Origin: Lachnospiraceae bacterium
GTDB taxonomy: Bacteria > Bacillota > Clostridia > Lachnospirales > Lachnospiraceae
Length of the DNA: 46,476 bases
Assembly: GCA_014804355.1 (NCBI GenBank)
Contig: JAAUZY010000043.1
Coordinates: forward strand, 1 to 46,476
Direction of reading: 5' to 3'
The notes under the pieces were generated by a model that was not told the DNA's origin, made no database searches, and saw only the letters and a program-made list of their open reading frames with translations. Of this stretch, positions 18,525-26,305 are shown piece by piece. The position numbers were made by a program, and so were the translations under genes. Within the stretch, counting starts at the first letter, position 1. Each line of letters begins with the position of its first letter.

Positions 18525-19979
18525 TCACATCATAAAGGAAAAATATGCCGGTATCATAATGACTACCATGACAATGCACAGCATCATCATCATCGGGAGC
18601 AATAACTTCGTGCCCGCTTCCTCACCCAGCTTTTTTGCCAGTGCCTTTCTATCGGTGAAAGCATTATCCGCCTCCTGCCGCAGCATATCCAGCAGATCAT
18701 TGCTTCCCTTTCTGATATTCTGTGATAACAGTGTACTTAACTTCATATACGCCTGCACCTGGCACCGTCTGCCAAAATGGTCGTAGGCTTCCCTCTCTGA
18801 TCTTCCGCTTTGCAGCTCATGGCATGTTATCAGTATTTCTTCATAGACATATCGCCTCCTTTCCTTCTGCTGCTTCTTATAGTCCTCTCCCATCTTGGTG
18901 AAGGCGTTCCTGATCGTCATCCCCGCACCCATATAGAGCGCCAGCTTGTTGACGATCTCCGGATAGTCCAGCGTAAGTTCCCGCTTGCGCTTTTCCAACT
19001 GTCGGTCCAGCTCCCTGCCACGCCCCCAGTACAAGATTCCGGCGGCGATCAGAATCAGACACATAAGATATCCGCTGCCGTCCTCCACGATTTCTCTCCA
19101 TATGATAGGCTTAGACTCCACACTGTCCGGCAGGATCATAGCCTCCGTGCTTCCGGTGCGCTGCTCCTGCATATGCAGCAGCTCCTCAATTCGCCTGCGC
19201 ATAAGTTCTTTCTGGGTATAGACGATGGGATTTATCTGCACATGAATCTGTTCATCCCAGTTCCATTCCTCATACCGGACATGCGCCGTCAATGTGACAA
19301 TCTCCCCTTTTTCCAGCTCTGTATTGTCGATCGCGCCATCCGTATTTACGAGGGCATAACTGTCGCTCTCCCATGATATTTCAAAAGGATATCCGTCAAT
19401 CTGCGTTACCAGATCCAGATCGTACCGTACATCTTCCAGACTTTCATTCTGCCCGCTGATCGCCTCCGGTATGACCTCCGCCATTTTGCGATACAGCGCC
19501 TCTGCCTCTTCCTGCGTATACTTGCGTTCCTCCACGGTATACCGGAATATTTCTTCCTCTCCATCCATAATCTGAGCCGCCAGTTCCACGGGTATGTCCC
19601 CCTCACCGTAAGAATTCCGCCATATATAGCTTCCATCCACCAGAAGCGAGTTGCTATACGCACTTAACCACACAGCCATACAGACTGACACGCCCGCGAA
19701 AATCACCGTGAGTATCACACTGTATTGGGACAGATAATATTCCCTGACCTGTATCTGCACTGCCTTGTCCGGCTGTAATGCTTTCAGTTTGTCTCCCAAC
19801 TGCCGTCTGGATATATCTTTCCTCCAGCCGCGCTTTGCACCTGCCTTCCCTGACGAATTCTCCTGTCTACGCAGAAGATAAGAAGCCATTCTGCGAAACG
19901 GGCCCCTGCATTCCTCTCGCCACGACACAATATAGAGCAGCACATATACCGCCAATACCGCTATGTATATATAAATCAT
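18525..19979 (-). CDS. TadC-like pilus platform protein with large extracytoplasmic insert
   Basis: 484 aa. Helices are near 1-20, 86-105, 304-321 and 460-483. The type II secretion F (T2SSF) fold lies at about 335-450 (ELTLDYPEIVNKLALYMGAGM, then YVYEEILITCHELQSG). Between helices two and three are about 200 polar residues (106-303), so this part should face outside. Ordinary TadC proteins are near 300 aa without it. It anchors the TadA motor in the membrane. Confidence 0.85.
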   Translation of the reverse strand: MIYIYIAVLAVYVLLYIVSWREECRGPFRRMASYLLRRQENSSGKAGAKRGWRKDISRRQLGDKLKALQPDKAVQIQVREYYLSQYSVILTVIFAGVSVCMAVWLSAYSNSLLVDGSYIWRNSYGEGDIPVELAAQIMDGEEEIFRYTVEERKYTQEEAEALYRKMAEVIPEAISGQNESLEDVRYDLDLVTQIDGYPFEISWESDSYALVNTDGAIDNTELEKGEIVTLTAHVRYEEWNWDEQIHVQINPIVYTQKELMRRRIEELLHMQEQRTGSTEAMILPDSVESKPIIWREIVEDGSGYLMCLILIAAGILYWGRGRELDRQLEKRKRELTLDYPEIVNKLALYMGAGMTIRNAFTKMGEDYKKQQKERRRYVYEEILITCHELQSGRSEREAYDHFGRRCQVQAYMKLSTLLSQNIRKGSNDLLDMLRQEADNAFTDRKALAKKLGEEAGTKLLLPMMMMLCIVMVVIMIPAYFSFMM

Positions 19980-19998
19980 TTTTAGGCCGACTCCTTTC

Positions 19999-20757
19999 TT
20001 ACACTTCGATCTCCACGATTCGTCTGGATAACAGGTACGCTGCCATGTAGAATCCCAGACACACGGTCATAATCGTGATGCCGATCACATTATGGTACAG
20101 CACGTCAAAGAATCCTCTGGAAGTGCTGCTCACATAGAAGATAATCAGGAACGGAACCATATTCATGATTTTCTGTTCCATCTTCCTTGCACTGATCATC
20201 ACCTGAATCTCCTTGTCCGTCTCTGTCTTCTGCTCGATCACTGCTGCCGTCTTGGCCAGAATATCCGTCATATTGCCGCCGCTTCGCTTCGCAATGTAGA
20301 AAACATCTGCAAATTGTATAACATCCGGCAGATTACTGCGCTGTCCGAGATTATATATGAGCGTCTCCAGTACCACATTGTTATCAAGCCCGGCAATAAT
20401 ATATCTCATCTCCAGGCAAATAACCGCCTCTGCTCCATAGAGCATCTCCATATCCCTGTAGGATTCCCGAAAAGCGTTTTCAATCGAATATCCTGCCTTC
20501 TGATTGGCCGAAACGGCAAGAATCATGTCCTTAAACTCTATAGCCAGCTCCTGCCTCCGCTTTCCGGCCAGATCCTTCTTCTTCTCTTTCAGAAAAATGA
20601 ACAGCATAGGTGCAAGGCACAAACATGCGATCCATGACCGGTAGAAGAAATATCCCACTATAGCAATGAGCAGCATGCCTTCTGAAATATACAGAAGCCA
20701 TTCCTTCGGACGCAGCCGGTACTCACCATAATCCGGCATACTGTAATTTTTCGACAT
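19999..20757 (-). CDS. TadB-like pilus platform protein
   Basis: 252 aa from ATG 20757 (AAGGGAG upstream), overlapping the TadA stop by 35 bases. Two N-terminal helices (about 20-60), a T2SSF domain (FKDMILAVSANQKAGYSIENAF; FYIAKRSGGNMTDIL), and C-terminal helices. TadB and TadC form the inner-membrane platform of Flp pilus machines. Confidence 0.9.
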   Translation of the reverse strand: MSKNYSMPDYGEYRLRPKEWLLYISEGMLLIAIVGYFFYRSWIACLCLAPMLFIFLKEKKKDLAGKRRQELAIEFKDMILAVSANQKAGYSIENAFRESYRDMEMLYGAEAVICLEMRYIIAGLDNNVVLETLIYNLGQRSNLPDVIQFADVFYIAKRSGGNMTDILAKTAAVIEQKTETDKEIQVMISARKMEQKIMNMVPFLIIFYVSSTSRGFFDVLYHNVIGITIMTVCLGFYMAAYLLSRRIVEIEV

Positions 20758-21943
20758 AAGACAACTCTCCCTTCTTCTGTAGGTTTCCGCGCACTCTGCC
20801 CTCCTCGTCCGTCCCCGTCTCCGCAAACTGATACAACGGCTTTAGTGCAATCTTCTCCTCCTCATAACCTAAGACCTCTACGATTTCCAGCACTTTTCTC
20901 GAACCGTCCCTAAGCCTCCCCAGATGAATGATAATATCAATACCGGAGGCAATCTGCTGCCTGATCGCCGTAAGCGGAATATCCATGCCCATTAATATCA
21001 TGTTTTCCAGCCGACTCAACATATCTCCGGAGCTGTTGGCATGTCCTGTCGACATGGAACCGTCGTGCCCCGTATTTAAACACTGCATCATATCAAAAGC
21101 TTCCCCGCCTCTGACTTCACCCACGATAATACGATCCGGACGCATCCGAAGCGATGTCTTGATCAGATCTCTGATAGTGATTTCCCTGCAGCCCTCCACA
21201 TTGGCGTTACGCGTTTCCATGCGCACCAGATTCGGAATGCTCCTGATCTGCAGCTCCGCGCTGTCCTCAATCGTGATAATTCTCTCCTGCGCCGGAATAT
21301 AGTAGGACAGTGCATTTAAAAATGTGGTCTTGCCGGAGCCCGTACCACCGCTGATAAAAATGTTGTACTTTGCCCTCACCAGCTTATGAAGCCATTCACA
21401 TACTTCCGCACTGACGGATCCATAAGCGATCAGATCTTCCATCATAATCGGTTGATCCGGAAATCGTCTGATCGTTACAATCGGCCCGTTTAACGCCACC
21501 GGATCGAGAACCACATTGACACGTGCACCGCCCCGCAGTCTGGCATCCACAATGGGAGAAGCCTCGTTCACCACCCTGTTGCAGTCCGCCACGATCTGCT
21601 GTATTACATTCTGTAATTTTTCCCGGCTCTCAAACCGCAGATCACTCCTGTACAGATGCCCGTCCCGCTCTATGAAAATACAATCGGGTCCGTTAATCAT
21701 AATCTCCGTAATATGCGTATCATCAACCAATTCCTGCAGCACATCCAGTTTCCGAATCGCATGGAACAGTTCCCTGCGAAGCTGTCTGCGCTCCGTCAGC
21801 GTCATGGGCGTTTCCCTGCTTTCCCTGATCAACATCTCGTCGATTAGCTGCTGTATCTCCTCATCCGAGCTTTCCATGGAATAGTCAATGCTCTCCGCCA
21901 GTTTTTCCTTGAGTTTCCTCTTGCGCTCTTCCTTACTTTCCAT
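20723..21943 (-). CDS. tadA: TadA/CpaF pilus assembly ATPase
   Basis: 406 aa. Walker A GGTGSGKT (199-206), Asp box near 226-232, Walker B RIIVGEVRGGEA (271-282), His box TGHDGSMSTGHA (291-302). These define a CpaF-type secretion ATPase that powers extension and perhaps retraction of Tad pili from the cytoplasm. The start overlaps the TadZ stop by 11 bases; RBS GAGAGGAT. Confidence 0.96.
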   Translation of the reverse strand: MESKEERKRKLKEKLAESIDYSMESSDEEIQQLIDEMLIRESRETPMTLTERRQLRRELFHAIRKLDVLQELVDDTHITEIMINGPDCIFIERDGHLYRSDLRFESREKLQNVIQQIVADCNRVVNEASPIVDARLRGGARVNVVLDPVALNGPIVTIRRFPDQPIMMEDLIAYGSVSAEVCEWLHKLVRAKYNIFISGGTGSGKTTFLNALSYYIPAQERIITIEDSAELQIRSIPNLVRMETRNANVEGCREITIRDLIKTSLRMRPDRIIVGEVRGGEAFDMMQCLNTGHDGSMSTGHANSSGDMLSRLENMILMGMDIPLTAIRQQIASGIDIIIHLGRLRDGSRKVLEIVEVLGYEEEKIALKPLYQFAETGTDEEGRVRGNLQKKGELSYVEKLQYAGLW

Positions 21944-23015
21944 ACAGATCCTCTCTTACGATTGCCTTTACATATCCTGCCAGCTCCCCATGAGTCATCA
22001 GGTTCAGATCCACGGTAATATCCCTGAAAACCGGGAACCGACATTTCACGGTTTTCTCCACGATCTCTTCCATCTCGTTGAAATGCAGAATCTGCTCATA
22101 CTGATTGATCTTAGCCACCGCAAAGCTGTCCTCTTTCGTGATGGTGTATATCTTATAGCAGCTGCGCAGCAGATCAAATAATCCGTCCATACAATCATCC
22201 AAATCCAGAATAATATACTCATACTGTCCGATCCCGGCAATGCACCTGCAAAGTTCCAGCCACTCTTCTCCCGTCACTTCCCGTCGCCCCGCATAAGACT
22301 GCATCGGTGGTATATAATCTAATCCGTTCATGTTCTGCGTGACCGCAGGCAGGCGCAGCGCCATTTTCTCCCGGTCACACCGGAAGTAATACATAAGATC
22401 CATCATGTCCATGGCAAACTCCCGTTTCAGCATCTGACCGAATCCCGAATAATTCTCGAAGTTGAAGTATAAAACCCTGTGCTCTTTCGCCAAAATCTGC
22501 CCCATCGTGAGGGCAAAAGATGTCTGCAGACATCTCTTGACGGGGGAATAGATACCGATCAGCTTCACCTCTGTGTCTTCTGCTGCCGCCCTGAGCTTCC
22601 AATCTGAGAGATCGGTGATTGATTCGGTAAGTATGGCTACGATATTCTCCGGGCTCTGGAATTTACTGATATATTGCAGCTTGTTTTCGACAGCGGCACG
22701 ATTTATTTCCGCACCGACGGATGTGTTATCCTGTAACTCATGGTCTGTTTCCGCATCCTCCGACATCTCGTCTTCACGCAGCACAAACATCCGGGCTATC
22801 TGCCTTCTTACATATTCCTCCCGCAGCAGTTTCAGGGCACTTTCGGCAATAACTAACACCGCGATCTCTTTCTGTTCTGCAAACTTCCGCAGCTCCTCCA
22901 CTTTCGTAAATAAATGCAGCGTGTACGGAAGCCTGACCTTGTCCAGTATGTACTCCGAAAGTCTGAGCGCATAAGCTTCCTCCGTATCGCATATTGCAAA
23001 AACTTTTCGTTTCAA
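21933..23015 (-). CDS. TadZ/CpaE-like pilus localisation protein with degenerate P-loop
   Basis: 360 aa. The N-terminal ~120 residues look like an atypical receiver domain (KVFAICDTEEAYALRL). The rest follows the ParA/MinD fold (VLYFNFENYSGFGQML; YEYIILDLDDCMDGLFDLL). Where the deviant Walker A should be, residues 157-166 read SPVKRCLQTS, lacking the usual glycine-lysine pair. TadZ proteins place the pilus machine at the cell pole. ATGA overlap with the upstream peptidase. Confidence 0.85.
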   Translation of the reverse strand: MKRKVFAICDTEEAYALRLSEYILDKVRLPYTLHLFTKVEELRKFAEQKEIAVLVIAESALKLLREEYVRRQIARMFVLREDEMSEDAETDHELQDNTSVGAEINRAAVENKLQYISKFQSPENIVAILTESITDLSDWKLRAAAEDTEVKLIGIYSPVKRCLQTSFALTMGQILAKEHRVLYFNFENYSGFGQMLKREFAMDMMDLMYYFRCDREKMALRLPAVTQNMNGLDYIPPMQSYAGRREVTGEEWLELCRCIAGIGQYEYIILDLDDCMDGLFDLLRSCYKIYTITKEDSFAVAKINQYEQILHFNEMEEIVEKTVKCRFPVFRDITVDLNLMTHGELAGYVKAIVREDLYGK

Positions 23016-23512
23016 ATTACTCCTCCTAATTTCATCACCACACCAAACAAAACCGGCACCGTAAAGTGTATCTTGTTCTTGCGGTACATTTCATAATCTT
23101 GTAACATATGTTCTCCGTATATTTTCCAGTGCCCCGTCCTTGCCACTTCCGATATATAAGACAGAAAATATTCTATTCTTTCTCTTCCGTTATGCTCCGT
23201 AAGCAGCTTGATCAGAGAAAATACCGCCCCGATTATGAATGTCAATTCCATAACCGCAAGGAGCTCTTTCTTATCCATGAAACTGCCGATCATCATAAAC
23301 ACTTTCACATCACCGGCACCGAGCGCACCAATTTTAAACAGTGGGTACATAAGCAGAAATGCAAGAAGCATAGAGAAGACAGGCTGCAGGAAATCGGTAT
23401 GATACCTTAATCCGCCCAATATCCCGATCACGGTTCCGAGTATGATAAAGCCGTTAGGGATACGATCTGTCTTAAGATCTGCTAACGCTGCAAGAAACAG
23501 CAGAAGAAGCAA
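23012..23512 (-). CDS. Type IV prepilin peptidase (A24 family), copy A, first gene of Tad operon
   Basis: 166 aa as drawn from TTG 23512. Catalytic aspartates occur in ADLKTDRIPN and GALGAGDVK. The start is uncertain: the strong GGAGGTGAT site at 23543-23551 is placed for an in-frame ATT at 23539 (7 bases after GGAGG), which would add nine residues (IGLSYYQSL) and complete the first membrane helix; an in-frame CTG is at 23533. Cleaves class III prepilin leaders. Confidence 0.88.
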   Translation of the reverse strand: MLLLLFLAALADLKTDRIPNGFIILGTVIGILGGLRYHTDFLQPVFSMLLAFLLMYPLFKIGALGAGDVKVFMMIGSFMDKKELLAVMELTFIIGAVFSLIKLLTEHNGRERIEYFLSYISEVARTGHWKIYGEHMLQDYEMYRKNKIHFTVPVLFGVVMKLGGVI

Positions 23513-23570
23513 CAGAGATTGATAGTAACTCAGTCCAATAAAATCACCTCCATAGAATAAAATAAATTTG

Positions 23571-23645
23571 ACTCAATGAAATCATGTGGGACGAAACTCC
23601 CGATGCCGTACCGGCAAGATAAGTAGTACATAGAATTTCTTGAGT
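23571..23645 (-). promoter_or_regulatory. Structured leader RNA of the Tad operon (candidate cis-regulator)
   Basis: On the transcribed (minus) strand the leader opens with ACTCAAGAAAT (23635-23645) and closes with ATTTCATTGAGT (23571-23582), which pair over 11 bp with one bulged A. Inside lie hairpins GCCG-GTA-CGGC and GGGA-GTTTCG-TCCC. The element begins about 4 bases after the predicted transcription start and ends about 20 bases before GGAGGTGAT. It does not match the c-di-GMP-I or -II riboswitch consensus I know. Confidence 0.5.
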
Positions 23646-23655
23646 TGTAAAATGA

Positions 23656-23684
23656 ATTATAAACACAAAACAGTATCCTGTCCA
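23656..23684 (-). promoter_or_regulatory. Promoter of the Tad pilus operon
   Basis: TGGACA (23679-23684), 17-base spacer, perfect TATAAT (23656-23661) on the minus strand, about 140 bases before the first gene. Because the eleven genes downstream overlap or lie close together, this is likely the main operon promoter. Confidence 0.75.
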
Positions 23685-23720
23685 GACCAATTTTGCAGAA
23701 AAAATATTTTTGTGAAAAGT

Positions 23721-23999
23721 CTACAATATTTTAAAGAAATGAATGCCATAAAGTACGGCAATCCCCGGAAATCCAAGGATTCCGGATGTCAAAATCGTAA
23801 GCGGATTAATACCTACCGCAACCGCGATTTGTCTGGATGCCAACAGATAATTCAGACAGTAGATTCCGATCGTACCCATGACCGCCCGCAAAATAAAATT
23901 AACCAGCCACTCCACTTTTCTTCCCATCGCGCCTATAATAAGCACAATCAGACATACACCCACAATCGCCAGTACTCCGCCTGCATTTCCCATCTCCAT
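23721..23999 (-). CDS. bofA: BofA-family pro-sigma-K processing inhibitor
   Basis: 92 aa; GAAGGGAT before ATG 23999. Two hydrophobic helices and the C-terminal signature VGINPLTILTSGILGFPGIA typical of BofA. In Bacillus, BofA restrains the SpoIVFB protease in the outer forespore membrane until late sporulation, so its presence implies a spore-former lineage. No SpoIVFA/B genes are in the window. I see no clear promoter or terminator in 24000-24185. Confidence 0.88.
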   Translation of the reverse strand: MEMGNAGGVLAIVGVCLIVLIIGAMGRKVEWLVNFILRAVMGTIGIYCLNYLLASRQIAVAVGINPLTILTSGILGFPGIAVLYGIHFFKIL

Positions 24000-24185
24000 A
24001 TCCCTTCACTTTCATTATTCAATCTTGTCTGTCTCCGGTACTCTTCCGATTCCGCATCCATAATTTAACAGTTTAAGCGTCTTTACACTGGTAACATATG
24101 CTTCCTGTCCCTCAAATATTACATGAATATTTTTCCAAATATTACCTATACTTAAACAAAAGTAAATTCCTTCGGACATTAACAA

Positions 24186-24201
24186 ATCGAGCAAGCTCGA
24201 T
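24186..24201. repeat. Perfect 7-bp inverted repeat beside the dispersed repeat
   Basis: ATCGAGC-AA-GCTCGAT, a perfect 7-bp hairpin that runs directly into the 34-bp repeat copy at 24197. It lies in the gap between bofA and the DUF2508 gene and has no counterpart at the second copy. Confidence 0.7.
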
Positions 24202-24230
24202 TGCGAGATTTGCTTCGCAAACTCGAAAAG
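24197..24230. repeat. 34-bp dispersed hairpin repeat, copy 1
   Basis: Matches 29384-29417 at 31 of 34 positions in the same orientation. The inner part forms TTGCGA...TCGCAA, and the differences keep or improve pairing. It sits upstream of the DUF2508 gene, 40 bases before its ATG. Confidence 0.8.
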
Positions 24231-24269
24231 AGCCGGAAAAATCTATATTCAGAAAGGTTTGGTGGGTGT

Positions 24270-24560
24270 ATGAAAATGTTTTTTCATCAGAGCGCTAACG
24301 GTACGGCAGGTGCAGATATCATCGTGGACTGTCAGAAAATGACGATACGTGAAGAATTGGCACAGACAAGATATGCGCTGGAAATTGCCTATTCGAATTT
24401 TGACAATGTAACCGACCCCGACCTGATTGACTGTTATATCTATGAAGTGAATGCAACACTTAAGCGTTATAAGTATCTGTTAGAACAGGCAGCAGATATG
24501 AATCTGCTGCCCGAGGAAAACCATCAAGAAATATATCGTGCGCTGTCTCTGTTCTCATAA
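24270..24560 (+). CDS. DUF2508 (YaaL-like) small protein
   Basis: 96 aa from ATG 24270 after a purine-rich AGAAAGGTTTGGTGGG. The central segment (ELAQTRYALEIAYSNFDNV, then TDPDLIDCYIYEVNA) fits the DUF2508/YaaL family, short helical cytoplasmic proteins of unknown function. In many Firmicutes this gene sits directly next to bofA on the same strand; here the two are divergent and separated by the repeat. It converges with fliS with only 23 bases between stops. Confidence 0.85.
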   Translation: MKMFFHQSANGTAGADIIVDCQKMTIREELAQTRYALEIAYSNFDNVTDPDLIDCYIYEVNATLKRYKYLLEQAADMNLLPEENHQEIYRALSLFS

Positions 24561-24583
24561 GCGCGCAAATTATGACCTGCCGC

Positions 24584-25060
24584 CTATACGCAGAATCCTC
24601 TGTTAGTTACGGAATCCGCAATATTCTCCGTCAGCGTATTCCTGCCGTAGGTAAGCCCTGCATAGACAGTCTGTGTATTGCCCATAACAGGACCGGACGT
24701 ATCCTGATCTTCGATTACCTGATATGCCTTATGCAGCTCACCGATAATCAGGCGGACATGCTCTAAGTTCTCTCTCTCATAATGCGTAGAAGCCTTAACA
24801 AGCTCCCTGCTGATATAGAGATAGAGCTGCAACAGATTGTGTGCCAGTTCGTAATCAAGGTTCAGCGATGCCGTCAATTCGTCTATACACCCGCGGATTT
24901 TGCGGATCGCACTCTTATACTCCATCTTCTGTCCGGCATCCAGCGCTTCCTGCGCCTCATCTACATAGAGCAGAACCATCTCATACAGAATGGTGATCAA
25001 CTGGGTCTTATTCGCCTGCGTAATTCGCAGGGTATACTCCTGTTTCAATTCCTTGGTCAT
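24584..25060 (-). CDS. fliS: FliS-like flagellar export chaperone
   Basis: 158 aa, helical. The N-terminal part (EYTLRITQANKTQLITILYEM, with YVDEAQEAL) and KIRGCIDELTASLNLDYELAHNL match FliS, which binds the C-terminal end of flagellin and holds it export-competent. It follows flagellin by 30 bases. The C-terminal ~35 residues are an extension beyond the usual ~125-aa family length. Confidence 0.85.
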   Translation of the reverse strand: MTKELKQEYTLRITQANKTQLITILYEMVLLYVDEAQEALDAGQKMEYKSAIRKIRGCIDELTASLNLDYELAHNLLQLYLYISRELVKASTHYERENLEHVRLIIGELHKAYQVIEDQDTSGPVMGNTQTVYAGLTYGRNTLTENIADSVTNRGFCV

Positions 25061-25090
25061 ATAAACTCTCTCCTTAATATTCTAGGTCTC

Positions 25091-26272
25091 CTATTGTAGA
25101 AGCTGAAGCACCTGAGAAGGTCTCTCGTTGGCCTGTGCTAGCATGGAAACTGCTGCCTGAGATATTACCTGCTCTGTAGTGTAAGTAGTCATCTCCTCCG
25201 CCATATCCACATCCATAATACGGGAATAAGAACTCGTCATATTCTCGCTGGTGATGTCCAGACTGTTTACCGTGTGCTCCAGACGGTTCTGGTAAGCTCC
25301 CAGTCTGCTTCGTGCATCGGATACATATAGAATTGCACCCTTGATCTCATCAATCGCTTTCGTACTGTTATCATCTGTATCCACCTCTGTTCTCTCGATG
25401 CCGAGTCTGTCCAGAGATATCTTGGGGATCCTGATATTTAACTGCTGTCCTTCGTTGGCACCGATCTGCATATCCATGGAGCCGATACCGGTCACATTGA
25501 TTTCCAGCTCATTACCCGCTGATGCACATACTACCGGATTATAGCCTGTAATATTACCATCTGTATCATAGGTAGGATCCGGTTTCACCGCGATCGTCAA
25601 CTTGAAGTCCTGATTGCCTGTGATCGTCACTTTGTCCTGTCCGACCTCAGTAATCTTTACCCCTACCGGGAAACCTGCTCCTGCCGCAAATGCCGGCGGT
25701 GTTGTCGTAGGATCATTCATTTTCTCTAAATCGATTGTTCCGTCATCTTTATAGTACACGGTCAGATCATTAATCGTATACTGTTTCGCCAGCACCTCAT
25801 CACTATAATAATCTACCGTCGCAATCTGGCTGTTCGTATAACCTCTTAAATCAAAGCTGCCATCCAGCAACGGCTGACCGTTGAATTCCGTATCCGTAGC
25901 AATTCTGGTAACCTCTTGTTTCAACTGCTTCAATTCCTGATTCAGCATTTCTCTGTCAGTTGTTGTAAGTGTTCCCGTAGCGCCCTTTACTGCCAGCTCA
26001 TTCATTCGTTGCAGCATGTCATGTACTTCTGTTAAAGCACCGTCCGCCGTCTCGATAATGGAAGTGCCCCTGTTGGCATTCTCGGTTGCAACGGATACAC
26101 CGGTAATCTGTGCATTCATTCTGCGGCCGATCGCATATCCTGACGGATTATCTTTCGCTGCCGTAACTTTTAATCCGGAAGACAATCTCTTAAGTGACTG
26201 TGAGACTCTCTTATCCGATGCATTAAGTGCGTTGTTAGCGTGCATTGCCGCTGAATTGTAACTGATCTTCAT
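25091..26272 (-). CDS. Flagellin
   Basis: 393 aa; AGGAGG before ATG 26272. The conserved N-terminal D0/D1 helix (SQSLKRLSSGLKVTAAKDNP) and C-terminal D1/D0 (DARSRLGAYQNRLEHTVNSL; ISQAAVSMLAQANERPSQVL) are intact. Residues about 140-290 are a variable, surface-exposed insert with Pro- and Gly-rich turns. It polymerises into the flagellar filament after export through the flagellar secretion apparatus. Neighbours are a FliS-like chaperone and a large DUF6240-like protein. Confidence 0.97.
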   Translation of the reverse strand: MKISYNSAAMHANNALNASDKRVSQSLKRLSSGLKVTAAKDNPSGYAIGRRMNAQITGVSVATENANRGTSIIETADGALTEVHDMLQRMNELAVKGATGTLTTTDREMLNQELKQLKQEVTRIATDTEFNGQPLLDGSFDLRGYTNSQIATVDYYSDEVLAKQYTINDLTVYYKDDGTIDLEKMNDPTTTPPAFAAGAGFPVGVKITEVGQDKVTITGNQDFKLTIAVKPDPTYDTDGNITGYNPVVCASAGNELEINVTGIGSMDMQIGANEGQQLNIRIPKISLDRLGIERTEVDTDDNSTKAIDEIKGAILYVSDARSRLGAYQNRLEHTVNSLDITSENMTSSYSRIMDVDMAEEMTTYTTEQVISQAAVSMLAQANERPSQVLQLLQ

Positions 26273-26305
26273 ATAAAGTTCCTCCTATCTCATAACTGCC
26301 ATTCT

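Noticed and set aside
23571..23645. c-di-GMP-I (GEMM) or c-di-GMP-II riboswitch before the Tad operon
   Set aside because: The conserved bases of either class (for example GCAAACC and CGCAAAGCC of class I) are not present; only the general fold is suggestive.
24186..24230. CRISPR repeat or rho-independent terminator
   Set aside because: Only one further copy is visible 5 kb away, no spacers are present, and no T tract follows the hairpin.
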